Below are positions 53,778 through 61,948 of a stretch of DNA of 64,000 nucleotides, piece after piece. The DNA comes from Chitinophaga niabensis. Lineage in GTDB: Bacteria; Bacteroidota; Bacteroidia; Chitinophagales; Chitinophagaceae. The translations under genes and the position numbers were made by a program. The notes under the pieces are model-generated. The model saw only the letters and a program-made list of their open reading frames with translations. It did no database searches and was not told where the DNA came from. Every line of letters begins with the position of its first letter. The stretch's first letter is position 1. Where the stretch lies: assembly GCF_039545795.1 (NCBI RefSeq), contig NZ_CP154260.1, positions 997,001-1,061,000 on the forward strand, in the 5' to 3' direction.

Positions 53778-55145
53778 TTAACTCCCTGGTTGTGTTAATT
53801 TCGGAAGTGAGCTCCACCATTGCAGTAATTTATCTTTGAGTTGCGCTACTATCGCAGGTTCACTGTCTTTAAGATTGTTTGTTTCGGCTTTGTCCTTCTT
53901 TATATTATATAGCTGGATATCCGTACTGTTACTATTCATTAATAGTTTCCACTCCCCGGAAAGTACGGCCAGATTTGGACTTCTATTATTAATGTTATTG
54001 CCCTTCGGATAGGCGAATGCGATATCATTACGGCCGTATTCCCAGAATATTTCTTTGTTCCTAGCTGCAGGCTTTCCCAGTAATACAGTGCTTCTGTCAA
54101 TTCCATCACCCGGGTAATCTTTGGGAAGGGCAATCTTGCTCAGTTTGGCCAGCGAAGGAATGATGTCTATTGCACTAACAGCGGAGGAACTGTCAATTGT
54201 TCCTGCGGGAATTTGCCCCGGCCAGGATATGATGAAAGGCATTCTGATTCCTCCTTCGTATAAAGATAATTTGGATCCTCTCAGCCCCAATGCCCTGCTG
54301 CCCTGGAAGGTTGGTAGCGGACCATTATCACTGGTAAAAATGACGATGGTGTTTTTTTCGATGCCCAGCTTTTTTAAGCCATCCAGTAACCTGCCGATCT
54401 GTACATCATATTCTTTCAACACCAGTTTAAAGGCAGCCTGGCCTTCCCTGTTCATGGAGTCTTTCCTGGGAACCCATGGTGTATGCATTTCATCCGGCCA
54501 TAGATTGATAAAGCAGGGCTGTCCTTTATGCCTGCTCAGAAAATCAAGTGTTTTATCTACAAAATACTTTGTGCGGTCCCACCTTTTGATGCTGTCCTTA
54601 TCTGACCAGATCCAGTTTGTTGCAGTGAGCAAGGGATCAGGGTCCGGGCTTTCATAGGTGCTGGCATGTTCATCAAAACCATATTGTTCAAAGCCGGGCG
54701 CATTCTTCACATCTCTTCCTCCACCAAGATGCCACTTGCCGAAATGGCCTGTTGCATATCCCGCCTTTTTAAAGAAGTGGGCGATGGATGGAGCTCCAGG
54801 GTCCAGGAAATCCGCCTGTTGTGCATCCCTGTTATGTTTTTTATTATCGAGGTAGGTGGAGAAATTCCATCTGCCGGGATACATGCCGGTAAGGAGCCCT
54901 GCTCTTGAGGGAGAGCAAATAGGCGCAGCGCTGTAGTAGTGTGTGAATTTACGGCCGTTCTTTGCGATACGGTCTATGTTGGGCGTGGGAACAAATTGTC
55001 CGCCGAAACAGCTGATATCACTGTAGCCCATATCATCTGTGAGGATGTAAATGATATTGGGCTGAGTGCTCTTTGGTGCATGAGTCTGGCCCCAGGTGGT
55101 TATTGTTAGTGCCAATAATGCAATGGATACTGCAAGCTTTAGCAT
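53778..55145 (-). CDS. Sulfatase, Cys-type (formylglycine), secreted
   Basis: This 455-residue sulfatase has a signal peptide (~1-20, ending TTWGQ), the metal-binding Asp37-Asp38 in LTDDMGYSD, and the activation motif CSPSRAGLLTG with Cys77, to be converted to formylglycine by the anaerobic or aerobic maturase. Later FTSDNGPLPTF and GGIRMPFIISWPG match the metal and substrate region. It cleaves sulfate esters, probably on a polysaccharide or glycan. It is divergent from an AraC regulator gene (76-bp gap), which may control it. It is convergent with xth. Confidence 0.93.
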   Translation of the reverse strand: MLKLAVSIALLALTITTWGQTHAPKSTQPNIIYILTDDMGYSDISCFGGQFVPTPNIDRIAKNGRKFTHYYSAAPICSPSRAGLLTGMYPGRWNFSTYLDNKKHNRDAQQADFLDPGAPSIAHFFKKAGYATGHFGKWHLGGGRDVKNAPGFEQYGFDEHASTYESPDPDPLLTATNWIWSDKDSIKRWDRTKYFVDKTLDFLSRHKGQPCFINLWPDEMHTPWVPRKDSMNREGQAAFKLVLKEYDVQIGRLLDGLKKLGIEKNTIVIFTSDNGPLPTFQGSRALGLRGSKLSLYEGGIRMPFIISWPGQIPAGTIDSSSAVSAIDIIPSLAKLSKIALPKDYPGDGIDRSTVLLGKPAARNKEIFWEYGRNDIAFAYPKGNNINNRSPNLAVLSGEWKLLMNSNSTDIQLYNIKKDKAETNNLKDSEPAIVAQLKDKLLQWWSSLPKLTQPGS

Positions 55146-55221
55146 ATGTTTCCGCTTTTTACGATGATAAAAGTATAAAATTAATTGCGGGGATGCTTAT
55201 CTTGACGATAATTGCTAAAAG

Positions 55222-56031
55222 ATGAACGAGATACCGGTTAAATCCAAAATTGCGGAGGAAAGCTTATTTAAGATCAGCAGAATGAAGACGGTCATTAAGC
55301 CTACCCGGCCTCACCGCCATGCCGATTATCACGAACTGATCTTCCTGGACGAAGGTTCAGGGTTTCATGAAATTGATGATATGAGCTTTGAGGTCACCCC
55401 GCCCGTGGCTTTTTACATCAGGCCTGGTCAAACTCATTGCTGGAACTTTTCAGCGCTTCCCGGAGGTTATGTATTGCTGTTCAGGGAAGATCTGCTGCTA
55501 AAAGAAGATATGGACATATTATTTGGGTTGCCTGCATTAATTTCCCTCGGTGACCAGTCCCGGTTGTTTCATTTATTATCAGGACTTTATGAGGAATACC
55601 AGGAGGCCGGAACAGGTTATCCGGTATACAGCGCATATCTTCATTTATTGGTGGCGAAACTTAAAGGGATCTCCGGGATAAATAATAACGTAGTTACCTT
55701 TGCAGACGGGCTTTTTCAGCAATACAAGCGGTTAATTAACGATCATTTTCCCGATAAAAGGCAGTTGAAATTTTATGCCGGAAAATTGAATACCACCATT
55801 GGAACATTGAACGAGGCGTGCAAGAGATCGTCTGGTAAAACAGCCTCTTCCATCATCAATGAGCGTGTTTTACTGGAGGCAAAAATGCTGCTTTCGGCTA
55901 CAGCATTGTCGGTTAAGGAAATCGCAGCAAATCTTAAGTTCTCCGATGCTCCTCATTTCGTTAATTTTTTCAGGCTAAATACGAACCTGACTCCCGGACA
56001 GTACCGGGAACTGGCACTTTCGAAGAAATAA
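55222..56031 (+). CDS. AraC-family regulator with cupin-type sensor domain
   Basis: The 269-residue regulator has an N-terminal cupin-like domain (~20-110, PHRHADYHELIFLDEGSGFHEID, FYIRPGQTHCW) and two helix-turn-helix motifs at the end (~165-265: LNTTIGTLNEACKRSSGKTASSII, LSVKEIAANLKFSDAPHFVNFFRLNTNLTPGQYRE). It lies between the divergent sulfatase gene and a TonB-dependent receptor gene whose promoter starts just after it; both are candidate targets. Confidence 0.92.
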   Translation: MNEIPVKSKIAEESLFKISRMKTVIKPTRPHRHADYHELIFLDEGSGFHEIDDMSFEVTPPVAFYIRPGQTHCWNFSALPGGYVLLFREDLLLKEDMDILFGLPALISLGDQSRLFHLLSGLYEEYQEAGTGYPVYSAYLHLLVAKLKGISGINNNVVTFADGLFQQYKRLINDHFPDKRQLKFYAGKLNTTIGTLNEACKRSSGKTASSIINERVLLEAKMLLSATALSVKEIAANLKFSDAPHFVNFFRLNTNLTPGQYRELALSKK

Positions 56032-56060
56032 TCCTACAATAATTGCCCGGAATATTACAA

Positions 56061-56089
56061 TTGCCATTTAAACCTGACAAGTATCTTTG
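56061..56089 (+). promoter_or_regulatory. Bacteroidota-type promoter for the TonB-dependent receptor gene
   Basis: TTG (56061-56063), an 18-bp spacer, and TATCTTTG (56082-56089), a full TAnnTTTG match. The RNA start near 56095 lies inside the longer open frame that begins at 56043, which supports ATG 56112 as the true start. Confidence 0.65.
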
Positions 56090-56111
56090 CGGTGGTTTTA
56101 TAAACATCAGC

Positions 56112-58577
56112 ATGAATTACAGATTTCTTATCCTTCCGGTTTTATTGATACTCGCACAGACTGCTATTGGGCAAAAAGCTTCTATCCGCGGTTCTGTTAA
56201 TGACAAAAAAGATGGTCAGCCATTGGAATATGCCAGTGTTGCGGTGTTCAGCAAGGCGGACTCCTCCCTTGTTGCCGGAACCCTGACCCAAACGAATGGC
56301 AGCTTTGTTCTGGAAAAACTGACTCCCGGAAACTACTATCTCAGGATCTTATACATGGGATATGAAACCAGGTACATTGGTGGCGTTACTTTAGCTGCAG
56401 GCGAGCGATTGGACCTCGGGAAAAATGTGCTCACTCCGGGAAGTGCGATGTTGAACCAGGTAAATGTTACCGGAACACAGTCGAATGCATCTAACAAGAT
56501 CGATAAACAAACATTTCGCGCAGGGCAATTCGAGGCCGCAAAAGGAGGGAATGCAATCGATGTGCTGAAGAACCTTCCTTCCGTATCGCTGGACGGCGAA
56601 GGTGGGATCAGCGTTCGTGGTTCATCAGGTTTCCAGGTAATGATCAACGGAAAACCCGTGATTACGGATGCCCGGACTGTCCTGAGCCAGCTTCCGGCAA
56701 ATGCCATAGAGAATATAGAACTTGTTACCGCGCCATCCGCAAAATATGATCCCGATGGTAAAGGCGGCATCATCAATATCATTACCAAAAAAGGAGCTGC
56801 AGACGGGCTGACAATTGCTGTCAATTTACTGGGAGGGCTGCCAAGCACTAACGATCATGGCAATAAGGAAAAACCGAAACGTTTCGGAGGAGATGTGACC
56901 GTCAACTTCAAAAAGAATAAATGGGATGTTTCCGTTGGTGGTAATTATACCCGGAATGATAATGCCGGTTACCGGGAAGGAGATGTTTATACAAAGAATT
57001 TTTCCACTGATATCATTACACGGTTTCCCTCAAATGGAGAAAGGAGCTTTGATAAATACAATTATGCAGGCAGGGCATCTGTAACTTTCTCACCGGATAC
57101 GAATAATACATTTTCCGCAGGGTTCTTTGCCGGCAAAAGGTACCAGGCCCGTTTAGCGGATATCCTTTACAATAATACGGCTACACGGATGGCCAGCGGT
57201 GAACTGATCAGCAGTACCACTTATTTTAATTCCAACCTGCAAACCAAACAAGGGAATTTTTACCTGGGCAATGTTGATTATACACATAGGTTCAGCAACA
57301 GATCTTCCCTTACGGCTTCCGCTTTGTTTGAAAGCGCCCGGCTTTTTGGCAATACCAGGAACAAAAACCTGGGCTTCCCGGAAACCTCACTGATATTACA
57401 GGAGGTTTATAATCCTTATGAGAACCCGATAGATGGATACAGGCTTAAGCTGGATTATGCTGTCAATATCGGCAAAGGGAAGCTGGAAAGCGGTTACCAG
57501 TTCAGGCACGACAGGCAGAATGGCAAATTCGACTACTTTGTAACACCGGCTACTTCTCAACCGGATGCGGACCGGTTCCGGGGATCTGCAAACACCAGCA
57601 ACCAGATCAATTCAGTTTATACCCAGTATTCGGGTAATCAGCGAAAACTGGAATATGTGGCGGGTCTGCGATATGAATATGCCTTAAGGACCGTAGATCT
57701 TTCCTATGATCCGGCACTGCACAAACTCAATTTATCCAACCTGTTCCCATCAGCAAACCTGCTGTATACCATCAGCAAAGCGTGGAAGGTGAAAGCGGGA
57801 TACAGTAAAAGGATTCAGCGTACGAATAATTTTGAGTTAAACCCAATACCTGAGCGGGAGCATTCCGAAACCCTGGAACAGGGTGACCCGGATCTGTTAC
57901 CTTCATTCATTGACCTGGTGGAACTGGGTTCGATCCACAATTTTAAAAAGGGTTCATTTTTCGCTACCCTGTATTATCAGCATATCAAAAATCCGATCCA
58001 GCGGGTAAACAGTGTGTATGCCGATACCATTTTAAACCGGGTGTTCACCAATGCTGAAGCAGCACGTACATTTGGCCTGGAGGCCGGAGCCAGTCTCGAA
58101 CCTGCAAAATGGTGGAGCTTGTATCTTGGTGGTAATATCTATAATTACAGGATCAAGGGCAATCTCAACATACTGGGTGTAAATTCTACGGTCAACAATA
58201 AGAACTGGGTATATTCCATTAATGCGAATACCAATTTCAAACTGGGTGCGACATGGAGTTTGCAGGCGAATGTGAACTACCTTTCAGCAAGGCCTACTGC
58301 ACAGGGCGAGGATTCCAGGTTCCTTGTACCTAATACTTCTTTGAAAAAAACATTCATGGACGGGCGTTTATCCGCTACCCTGCAATGGCAGAACATGGAC
58401 CTTGGAATGAAGCAGACGCAGCGCCAGCGGATCACTACCAGCGGCCGGGATTTTTATACTACCACCAATTACATTTACGAAACAGATGTATTCCTGATCA
58501 GCCTGAGTTATAACCTGAACAGGCTGAGCGGAAAATCAAAACTTCCTAATAGTGAATTTGGGGATAAAGAGTTTTAG
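56112..58577 (+). CDS. TonB-dependent outer-membrane receptor (outer-membrane beta-barrel family)
   Basis: The 821-residue protein has a signal peptide (~1-21, ending AIGQ), a carboxypeptidase-regulatory-like domain (~25-105: IRGSVNDKKDGQPLEYASVAVFS), a plug (~115-225: IDVLKNLPSVSLDGEGGISVRGSSGFQVMINGKP) and a beta-barrel. It lacks the STN domain and is shorter than SusC; no SusD is next to it, so it is the stand-alone receptor type, perhaps for a siderophore or peptide. Start chosen at ATG 56112, which gives a clean signal peptide and follows the promoter. The gene is preceded by an AraC regulator gene. Confidence 0.92.
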   Translation: MNYRFLILPVLLILAQTAIGQKASIRGSVNDKKDGQPLEYASVAVFSKADSSLVAGTLTQTNGSFVLEKLTPGNYYLRILYMGYETRYIGGVTLAAGERLDLGKNVLTPGSAMLNQVNVTGTQSNASNKIDKQTFRAGQFEAAKGGNAIDVLKNLPSVSLDGEGGISVRGSSGFQVMINGKPVITDARTVLSQLPANAIENIELVTAPSAKYDPDGKGGIINIITKKGAADGLTIAVNLLGGLPSTNDHGNKEKPKRFGGDVTVNFKKNKWDVSVGGNYTRNDNAGYREGDVYTKNFSTDIITRFPSNGERSFDKYNYAGRASVTFSPDTNNTFSAGFFAGKRYQARLADILYNNTATRMASGELISSTTYFNSNLQTKQGNFYLGNVDYTHRFSNRSSLTASALFESARLFGNTRNKNLGFPETSLILQEVYNPYENPIDGYRLKLDYAVNIGKGKLESGYQFRHDRQNGKFDYFVTPATSQPDADRFRGSANTSNQINSVYTQYSGNQRKLEYVAGLRYEYALRTVDLSYDPALHKLNLSNLFPSANLLYTISKAWKVKAGYSKRIQRTNNFELNPIPEREHSETLEQGDPDLLPSFIDLVELGSIHNFKKGSFFATLYYQHIKNPIQRVNSVYADTILNRVFTNAEAARTFGLEAGASLEPAKWWSLYLGGNIYNYRIKGNLNILGVNSTVNNKNWVYSINANTNFKLGATWSLQANVNYLSARPTAQGEDSRFLVPNTSLKKTFMDGRLSATLQWQNMDLGMKQTQRQRITTSGRDFYTTTNYIYETDVFLISLSYNLNRLSGKSKLPNSEFGDKEF

Positions 58578-58587
58578 AATGCTGTTT

Positions 58588-58980
58588 TTATTCATTTGGT
58601 TCAAACAATTCAACCAGGTTGCCTGAAGGGTCCTGTAATAAGATCTGTTTACCACCAACTCCGGTCACCAGCTCATTGCGAAACTGTGCCTTTCCTGTTT
58701 TTAACGTTTCAATAAACGCTTCCAGGTTATTTACTTCCAGTTGTATCCTGTTCCATCCGCCTGGTGCTGGCAGGGTGCCATCAGGCATGGGCTGTCCCGC
58801 GCCTCCGAATCCTGGTTTATTGAGGTACAAATGGAGATCACCTTTTGAGAGCTTCGCAAAACCCTCCGGGGCTTTCATGTCAACTGTAAATCCCAGCAGA
58901 TCTTTATAGAAGGACATGGCCGCATCTATGTCGTTTACGATATAGCGAACTCCGTAAAAGCTTACATTTTTCCTTTCCAT
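58588..58980 (-). CDS. VOC-family (glyoxalase-like) protein
   Basis: This 130-residue protein has a single VOC pattern (YIVNDIDAAMSFYKDLLGFTV ... LHLYLN ... ILLQDPSGNLVELFEPNE), typical of glyoxalase/bleomycin-resistance/dioxygenase fold proteins that use a metal in a dimer. Substrate unknown. I start at ATG 58980; a TTG three codons upstream is also in frame. It comes just after the DUF6223-like gene on the same strand and is convergent with the receptor gene. Confidence 0.88.
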   Translation of the reverse strand: MERKNVSFYGVRYIVNDIDAAMSFYKDLLGFTVDMKAPEGFAKLSKGDLHLYLNKPGFGGAGQPMPDGTLPAPGGWNRIQLEVNNLEAFIETLKTGKAQFRNELVTGVGGKQILLQDPSGNLVELFEPNE

Positions 58981-58996
58981 AAAATGCAAATTTGGT

Positions 58997-59395
58997 TTAT
59001 TCTTTTTTAGTACGAAGTGCCATTCCTGAGAGTATAATACCTGTCATTCCGAGCGCAAAGGCAACGATAGCTCCGGCTTTTCCTCCGCCGGTACCGAAAC
59101 CACCGGTAGTGGTGCTCAATTGCACTATACTGAATATAACGCAGAGCACTCCAAGCACCAGGGCTGTTATGGCTGCTGACCGTCCGGTGCCGGCGGGGCG
59201 GGTCTTGGCACGCCAGCCAATGATAAGGCTGATAAGCCCTGCCACTGCGGTAATAATAGATCTCGCCCGCCCAGCTGTAATGCCGGTAACGGTTGATGAT
59301 GTTTCATCGGAAGGCGTTTGTGAAAATGCATTTTCCGTTGTTGCAAATGCTAATCCAATAATTAAACACGCCGATAGCATGCATCGTAGGCTCAT
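58997..59395 (-). CDS. DUF6223-like small membrane protein
   Basis: The 132-residue protein has an N-terminal signal or helix (~3-25, ending NAFSQ) and three further hydrophobic helices with Gly/Ala-rich turns (AGLISLIIGWRA, ALVLGVLCVIFSIVQL, GGGKAGAIVAFALGMTGIIL). I associate this with the DUF6223 group; function unknown. The TAG at the end of the frame is followed closely by the VOC gene, so they form an operon. Confidence 0.7.
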   Translation of the reverse strand: MSLRCMLSACLIIGLAFATTENAFSQTPSDETSSTVTGITAGRARSIITAVAGLISLIIGWRAKTRPAGTGRSAAITALVLGVLCVIFSIVQLSTTTGGFGTGGGKAGAIVAFALGMTGIILSGMALRTKKE

Positions 59396-59408
59396 AAAAC
59401 TTTTTTAA

Positions 59409-59416
59409 CAAAGCTA
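59409..59416 (-). promoter_or_regulatory. Candidate -7 box for the DUF6223-like/VOC operon
   Basis: The minus strand reads TAGCTTTG, a full TAnnTTTG match, about 14 nt before the ATG at 59395. The nearest TTTG upstream is only 15 nt away, so the -33 element is uncertain. Confidence 0.4.
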
Positions 59417-59457
59417 TGAGATAGGGGATAGCAAAAATTGTATTATTGCGACATTTT

Positions 59458-60294
59458 TCACTCTTCAGACCAGGGACTGAATTCCTCAAAAGCCCTGTAA
59501 TCAGTTGCCGCTTTTTGGTTTTTGAAAAAAGCTTTTGGATTGTATCCGGAGAATAACCGGAAGTCATGAATGAAATGAGACTGATCGTAATAACCGCAAT
59601 CATACGCCATTTCTGTCAGTAGCATTGGCCGTTCTTCAAATTTTTTTATAACTGTGTTGAACCGGGCAATCCGCTGGAATTGTTTAGGGCTGTACCCGGC
59701 ATATTGAAGGAATTTTCTTTCAAACTGCCTGCGTGACAAATAACAATCATCTGCCAGTGAGGGAATAGACAATGCAGTGGAAGAAAAAAGTATCTGCCTG
59801 ATAGGTGTAAAAACAGGATCTGTTAACTCGCGGTTCTTTGCCAGCCGCTGACGAATAAATTGGGACATTATTTTTGCACGCAGTTGGTGATCGGCAGCTT
59901 CATATATCTTTTGTTCCAGCAACTGTCCTTCTCTGCCAAGCAGGGTTGGGGTATCTACTGCTTCATCGCTGAGCGCATTGGCGGGTATTCCAAAAACGAG
60001 TGGAATAGCATAGGGGAAAAGATAAACACCAAACAGGCGGAAATCGTTCAGGGAAAAAAGTTTTTTGAAATGCTGCATTTGTCCTGATACACCTGAAAGC
60101 ATCGTGGTACGCTGTCCCGGAATAGTTGTGTATAATTGGAATTGTCCTTTGCAATAAAACACCCATTCGGGAGAACTCTCAGCCAGTACCCGGTGAAAGA
60201 AAGGGTTTTCGGCTGTAGCCGATCCTTCCAATGCCCAAAAGAACTGCACAAAGTTTGCGAGATCTTTTGGAGGAGCAATTGTTTGATAGTTCAT
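59458..60294 (-). CDS. AraC-family regulator
   Basis: The 278-residue regulator has an N-terminal sensor half of the DUF6597 kind (~5-105, PPKDLANFVQFFWALEG ... PEWVFYCKGQFQLY) and a C-terminal AraC domain (~165-265: LADDCYLSRRQFERKFLQYAGYSPKQFQRIARFNTVIKKF, MAYDCGYYDQSHFIHDFRLFSGYNPKAFF). Its target is not evident; the DUF6223-like/VOC genes directly downstream on the same strand are candidates. Confidence 0.92.
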   Translation of the reverse strand: MNYQTIAPPKDLANFVQFFWALEGSATAENPFFHRVLAESSPEWVFYCKGQFQLYTTIPGQRTTMLSGVSGQMQHFKKLFSLNDFRLFGVYLFPYAIPLVFGIPANALSDEAVDTPTLLGREGQLLEQKIYEAADHQLRAKIMSQFIRQRLAKNRELTDPVFTPIRQILFSSTALSIPSLADDCYLSRRQFERKFLQYAGYSPKQFQRIARFNTVIKKFEERPMLLTEMAYDCGYYDQSHFIHDFRLFSGYNPKAFFKNQKAATDYRAFEEFSPWSEE

Positions 60295-60428
60295 ATTTTT
60301 TTTTGCAAAATTCAGTCCGCAAATTAGATTGGAAATACACAGGCCTATTTACTGCAGTTCAGGTGCTGTTTAGCCTGATATGTACGCTGGTACTGTAATA
60401 TACTTCTTTTTGGTTACTATATTTACAT

Positions 60429-60458
60429 AAAAAAGCCCATCATCAGATGGGCTTTTTT
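60429..60458. terminator. Bidirectional intrinsic terminator
   Basis: AAAAAAGCCCATC and GATGGGCTTTTTT are exact inverted copies around ATCA. It lies 18 nt after the stop of the minus-strand GH28-like gene and ends the polysaccharide utilisation operon. Confidence 0.92.
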
Positions 60459-60476
60459 GAATCAGAATGAGGTTGT

Positions 60477-61937
60477 CTATCGCTGCTTAAAGTTCCTGAC
60501 ATTTAACTGTTGTAAAACTGCTGTATCCGGTCTATCGGTTTGCAGATCTGAAATTTTCAGCTCCTCCACGTCATCGGCAATCACAGGTATCCGGGGATCA
60601 GCAGCCAGTGACCCGAGCGTAACATCATTCAGGCTGATGTGCTTCACATGTCGGATAAAAAAGCCTGAGCTGGGCAGGTTACGCCATCTGTCCGGCGCCG
60701 GATACTCTTTTTCCAGCTCCGGTACCTTTAACGGATCACTGGTATATTCTCCTTGCCGGAGGCCGCCCCTGTTGATGATACGGATATTGTTCAACGTTAT
60801 ATTCTCAATAGGTGAACCGGGAATGCCGGTAATGGAAGAGCAATAATTACCGGCGTTATATACATTAATATCCGATAAGGAAACATTACGCATGGTGCCG
60901 CGGCCTGGCTCCGGCGCTTCTTCTGTATGCTTGCGGGCCCTGTTGCCCAGCCTCACATAAATGGGGCATTCCGTTCCCTCTATAACAATATTACTCACGG
61001 TTATGCCATCCATTATTCCTCCATCAACAATTTCGAGTGCAATGCCTACCTGTCCTATACGTGGTGTTCTGAATATAGGTTCCGTAGGGCATGCTGAGGG
61101 TTTTATAATACAATTGCTGATCAGGATGTTTTTAAAACCTCCTGTGGACTCCGTGCCGCATTTGATGGCGGCGCAAAAGCTGCTCACGATGCAATTGGTG
61201 ACAGCAACATCTTCGCAGGGCGCTGCTCCTGTGCTTTTGAGGGTGATACCATCATCATCTGTATCCATGATGCAATCGGATATCACCACCTGCCTGCATC
61301 CGTCTATATCTATCGCATCATTATTCCTGTTGCTGTGATTGTAAACACGGATATTATGAACCACAACATTTTCACAATCCAGGTAATGCTGGTTCCAGAT
61401 GCCGGAGTTTTGCATGGTAATGTCCTGCACAGAAATTTTCCGGCAGGATATGAACAGGATATTCCTGGGCCTTCCATCCCGGTCTTCATGAACAGCTCCT
61501 TTGGGGCCGGGCCGTGGTACCTGCCTGGCGCCCTGGCCGTCTATGGTTCCAAAACCGCTTATGCCAATGTTGCTGGCACCTTCAGCATAGATCAGGGCGT
61601 ACCAGCCGCCGGGATCTTTTTGAGACCGGTATTTGGGTTGCTGCTGACGCGGAAAATCGTGATGATTAGTACTCGCATACAACACTGCACCCCGTTCCAG
61701 GAAGAGCTCTACGTTGTTCAATAAAGTAATAGTGCCGCTTTTAAAATGACCGGCAGGAATGATCACCCTTCCACCTCCGGCTTTAAAACAGGCGGCGACT
61801 GCTTTATTAATGGCCACTGTGCTCAGTTTACCGGTATCCTTTGTTGCACCAAAATCGAGGATGTTAAAATCTTTTCCTGCTGCATGGAATGAGAACGAGG
61901 TAAAGAGCAATAACAATAATACATTTCTGAATTTCAT
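60477..61937 (-). CDS. Glycoside hydrolase family 28-like (polygalacturonase type), exported
   Basis: This 486-residue protein has a signal peptide (~1-21) and a right-handed beta-helix typical of GH28: FNILDFGATKDTGKLSTVAINKAVAAC at the N-terminus, then NRNNDAIDIDG and DTDDDGITLKS, which hold the catalytic Asp residues. The usual GHG histidine motif is not visible; the place has CAAIKCGTESTGG instead, as in many Bacteroidota GH28-like enzymes. Expected role: cleaving galacturonan or rhamnogalacturonan linkages of pectin outside or in the periplasm. It is third in the operon SusC-SusD-GH28, 11 nt after susD, and ends at a strong terminator. Confidence 0.88.
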   Translation of the reverse strand: MKFRNVLLLLLFTSFSFHAAGKDFNILDFGATKDTGKLSTVAINKAVAACFKAGGGRVIIPAGHFKSGTITLLNNVELFLERGAVLYASTNHHDFPRQQQPKYRSQKDPGGWYALIYAEGASNIGISGFGTIDGQGARQVPRPGPKGAVHEDRDGRPRNILFISCRKISVQDITMQNSGIWNQHYLDCENVVVHNIRVYNHSNRNNDAIDIDGCRQVVISDCIMDTDDDGITLKSTGAAPCEDVAVTNCIVSSFCAAIKCGTESTGGFKNILISNCIIKPSACPTEPIFRTPRIGQVGIALEIVDGGIMDGITVSNIVIEGTECPIYVRLGNRARKHTEEAPEPGRGTMRNVSLSDINVYNAGNYCSSITGIPGSPIENITLNNIRIINRGGLRQGEYTSDPLKVPELEKEYPAPDRWRNLPSSGFFIRHVKHISLNDVTLGSLAADPRIPVIADDVEELKISDLQTDRPDTAVLQQLNVRNFKQR

Positions 61938-61948
61938 TCTTCTATCGT

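Noticed and set aside
56043-56111. Upstream start for the TonB-dependent receptor
   Set aside because: It would include the promoter and hide the signal peptide; ATG 56112 fits both.
58992-59408. 138-codon plus-strand frame opposite the DUF6223-like gene
   Set aside because: The minus frame has a signal peptide and membrane helices; the plus product is a Pro/Ala/Val-rich shadow.
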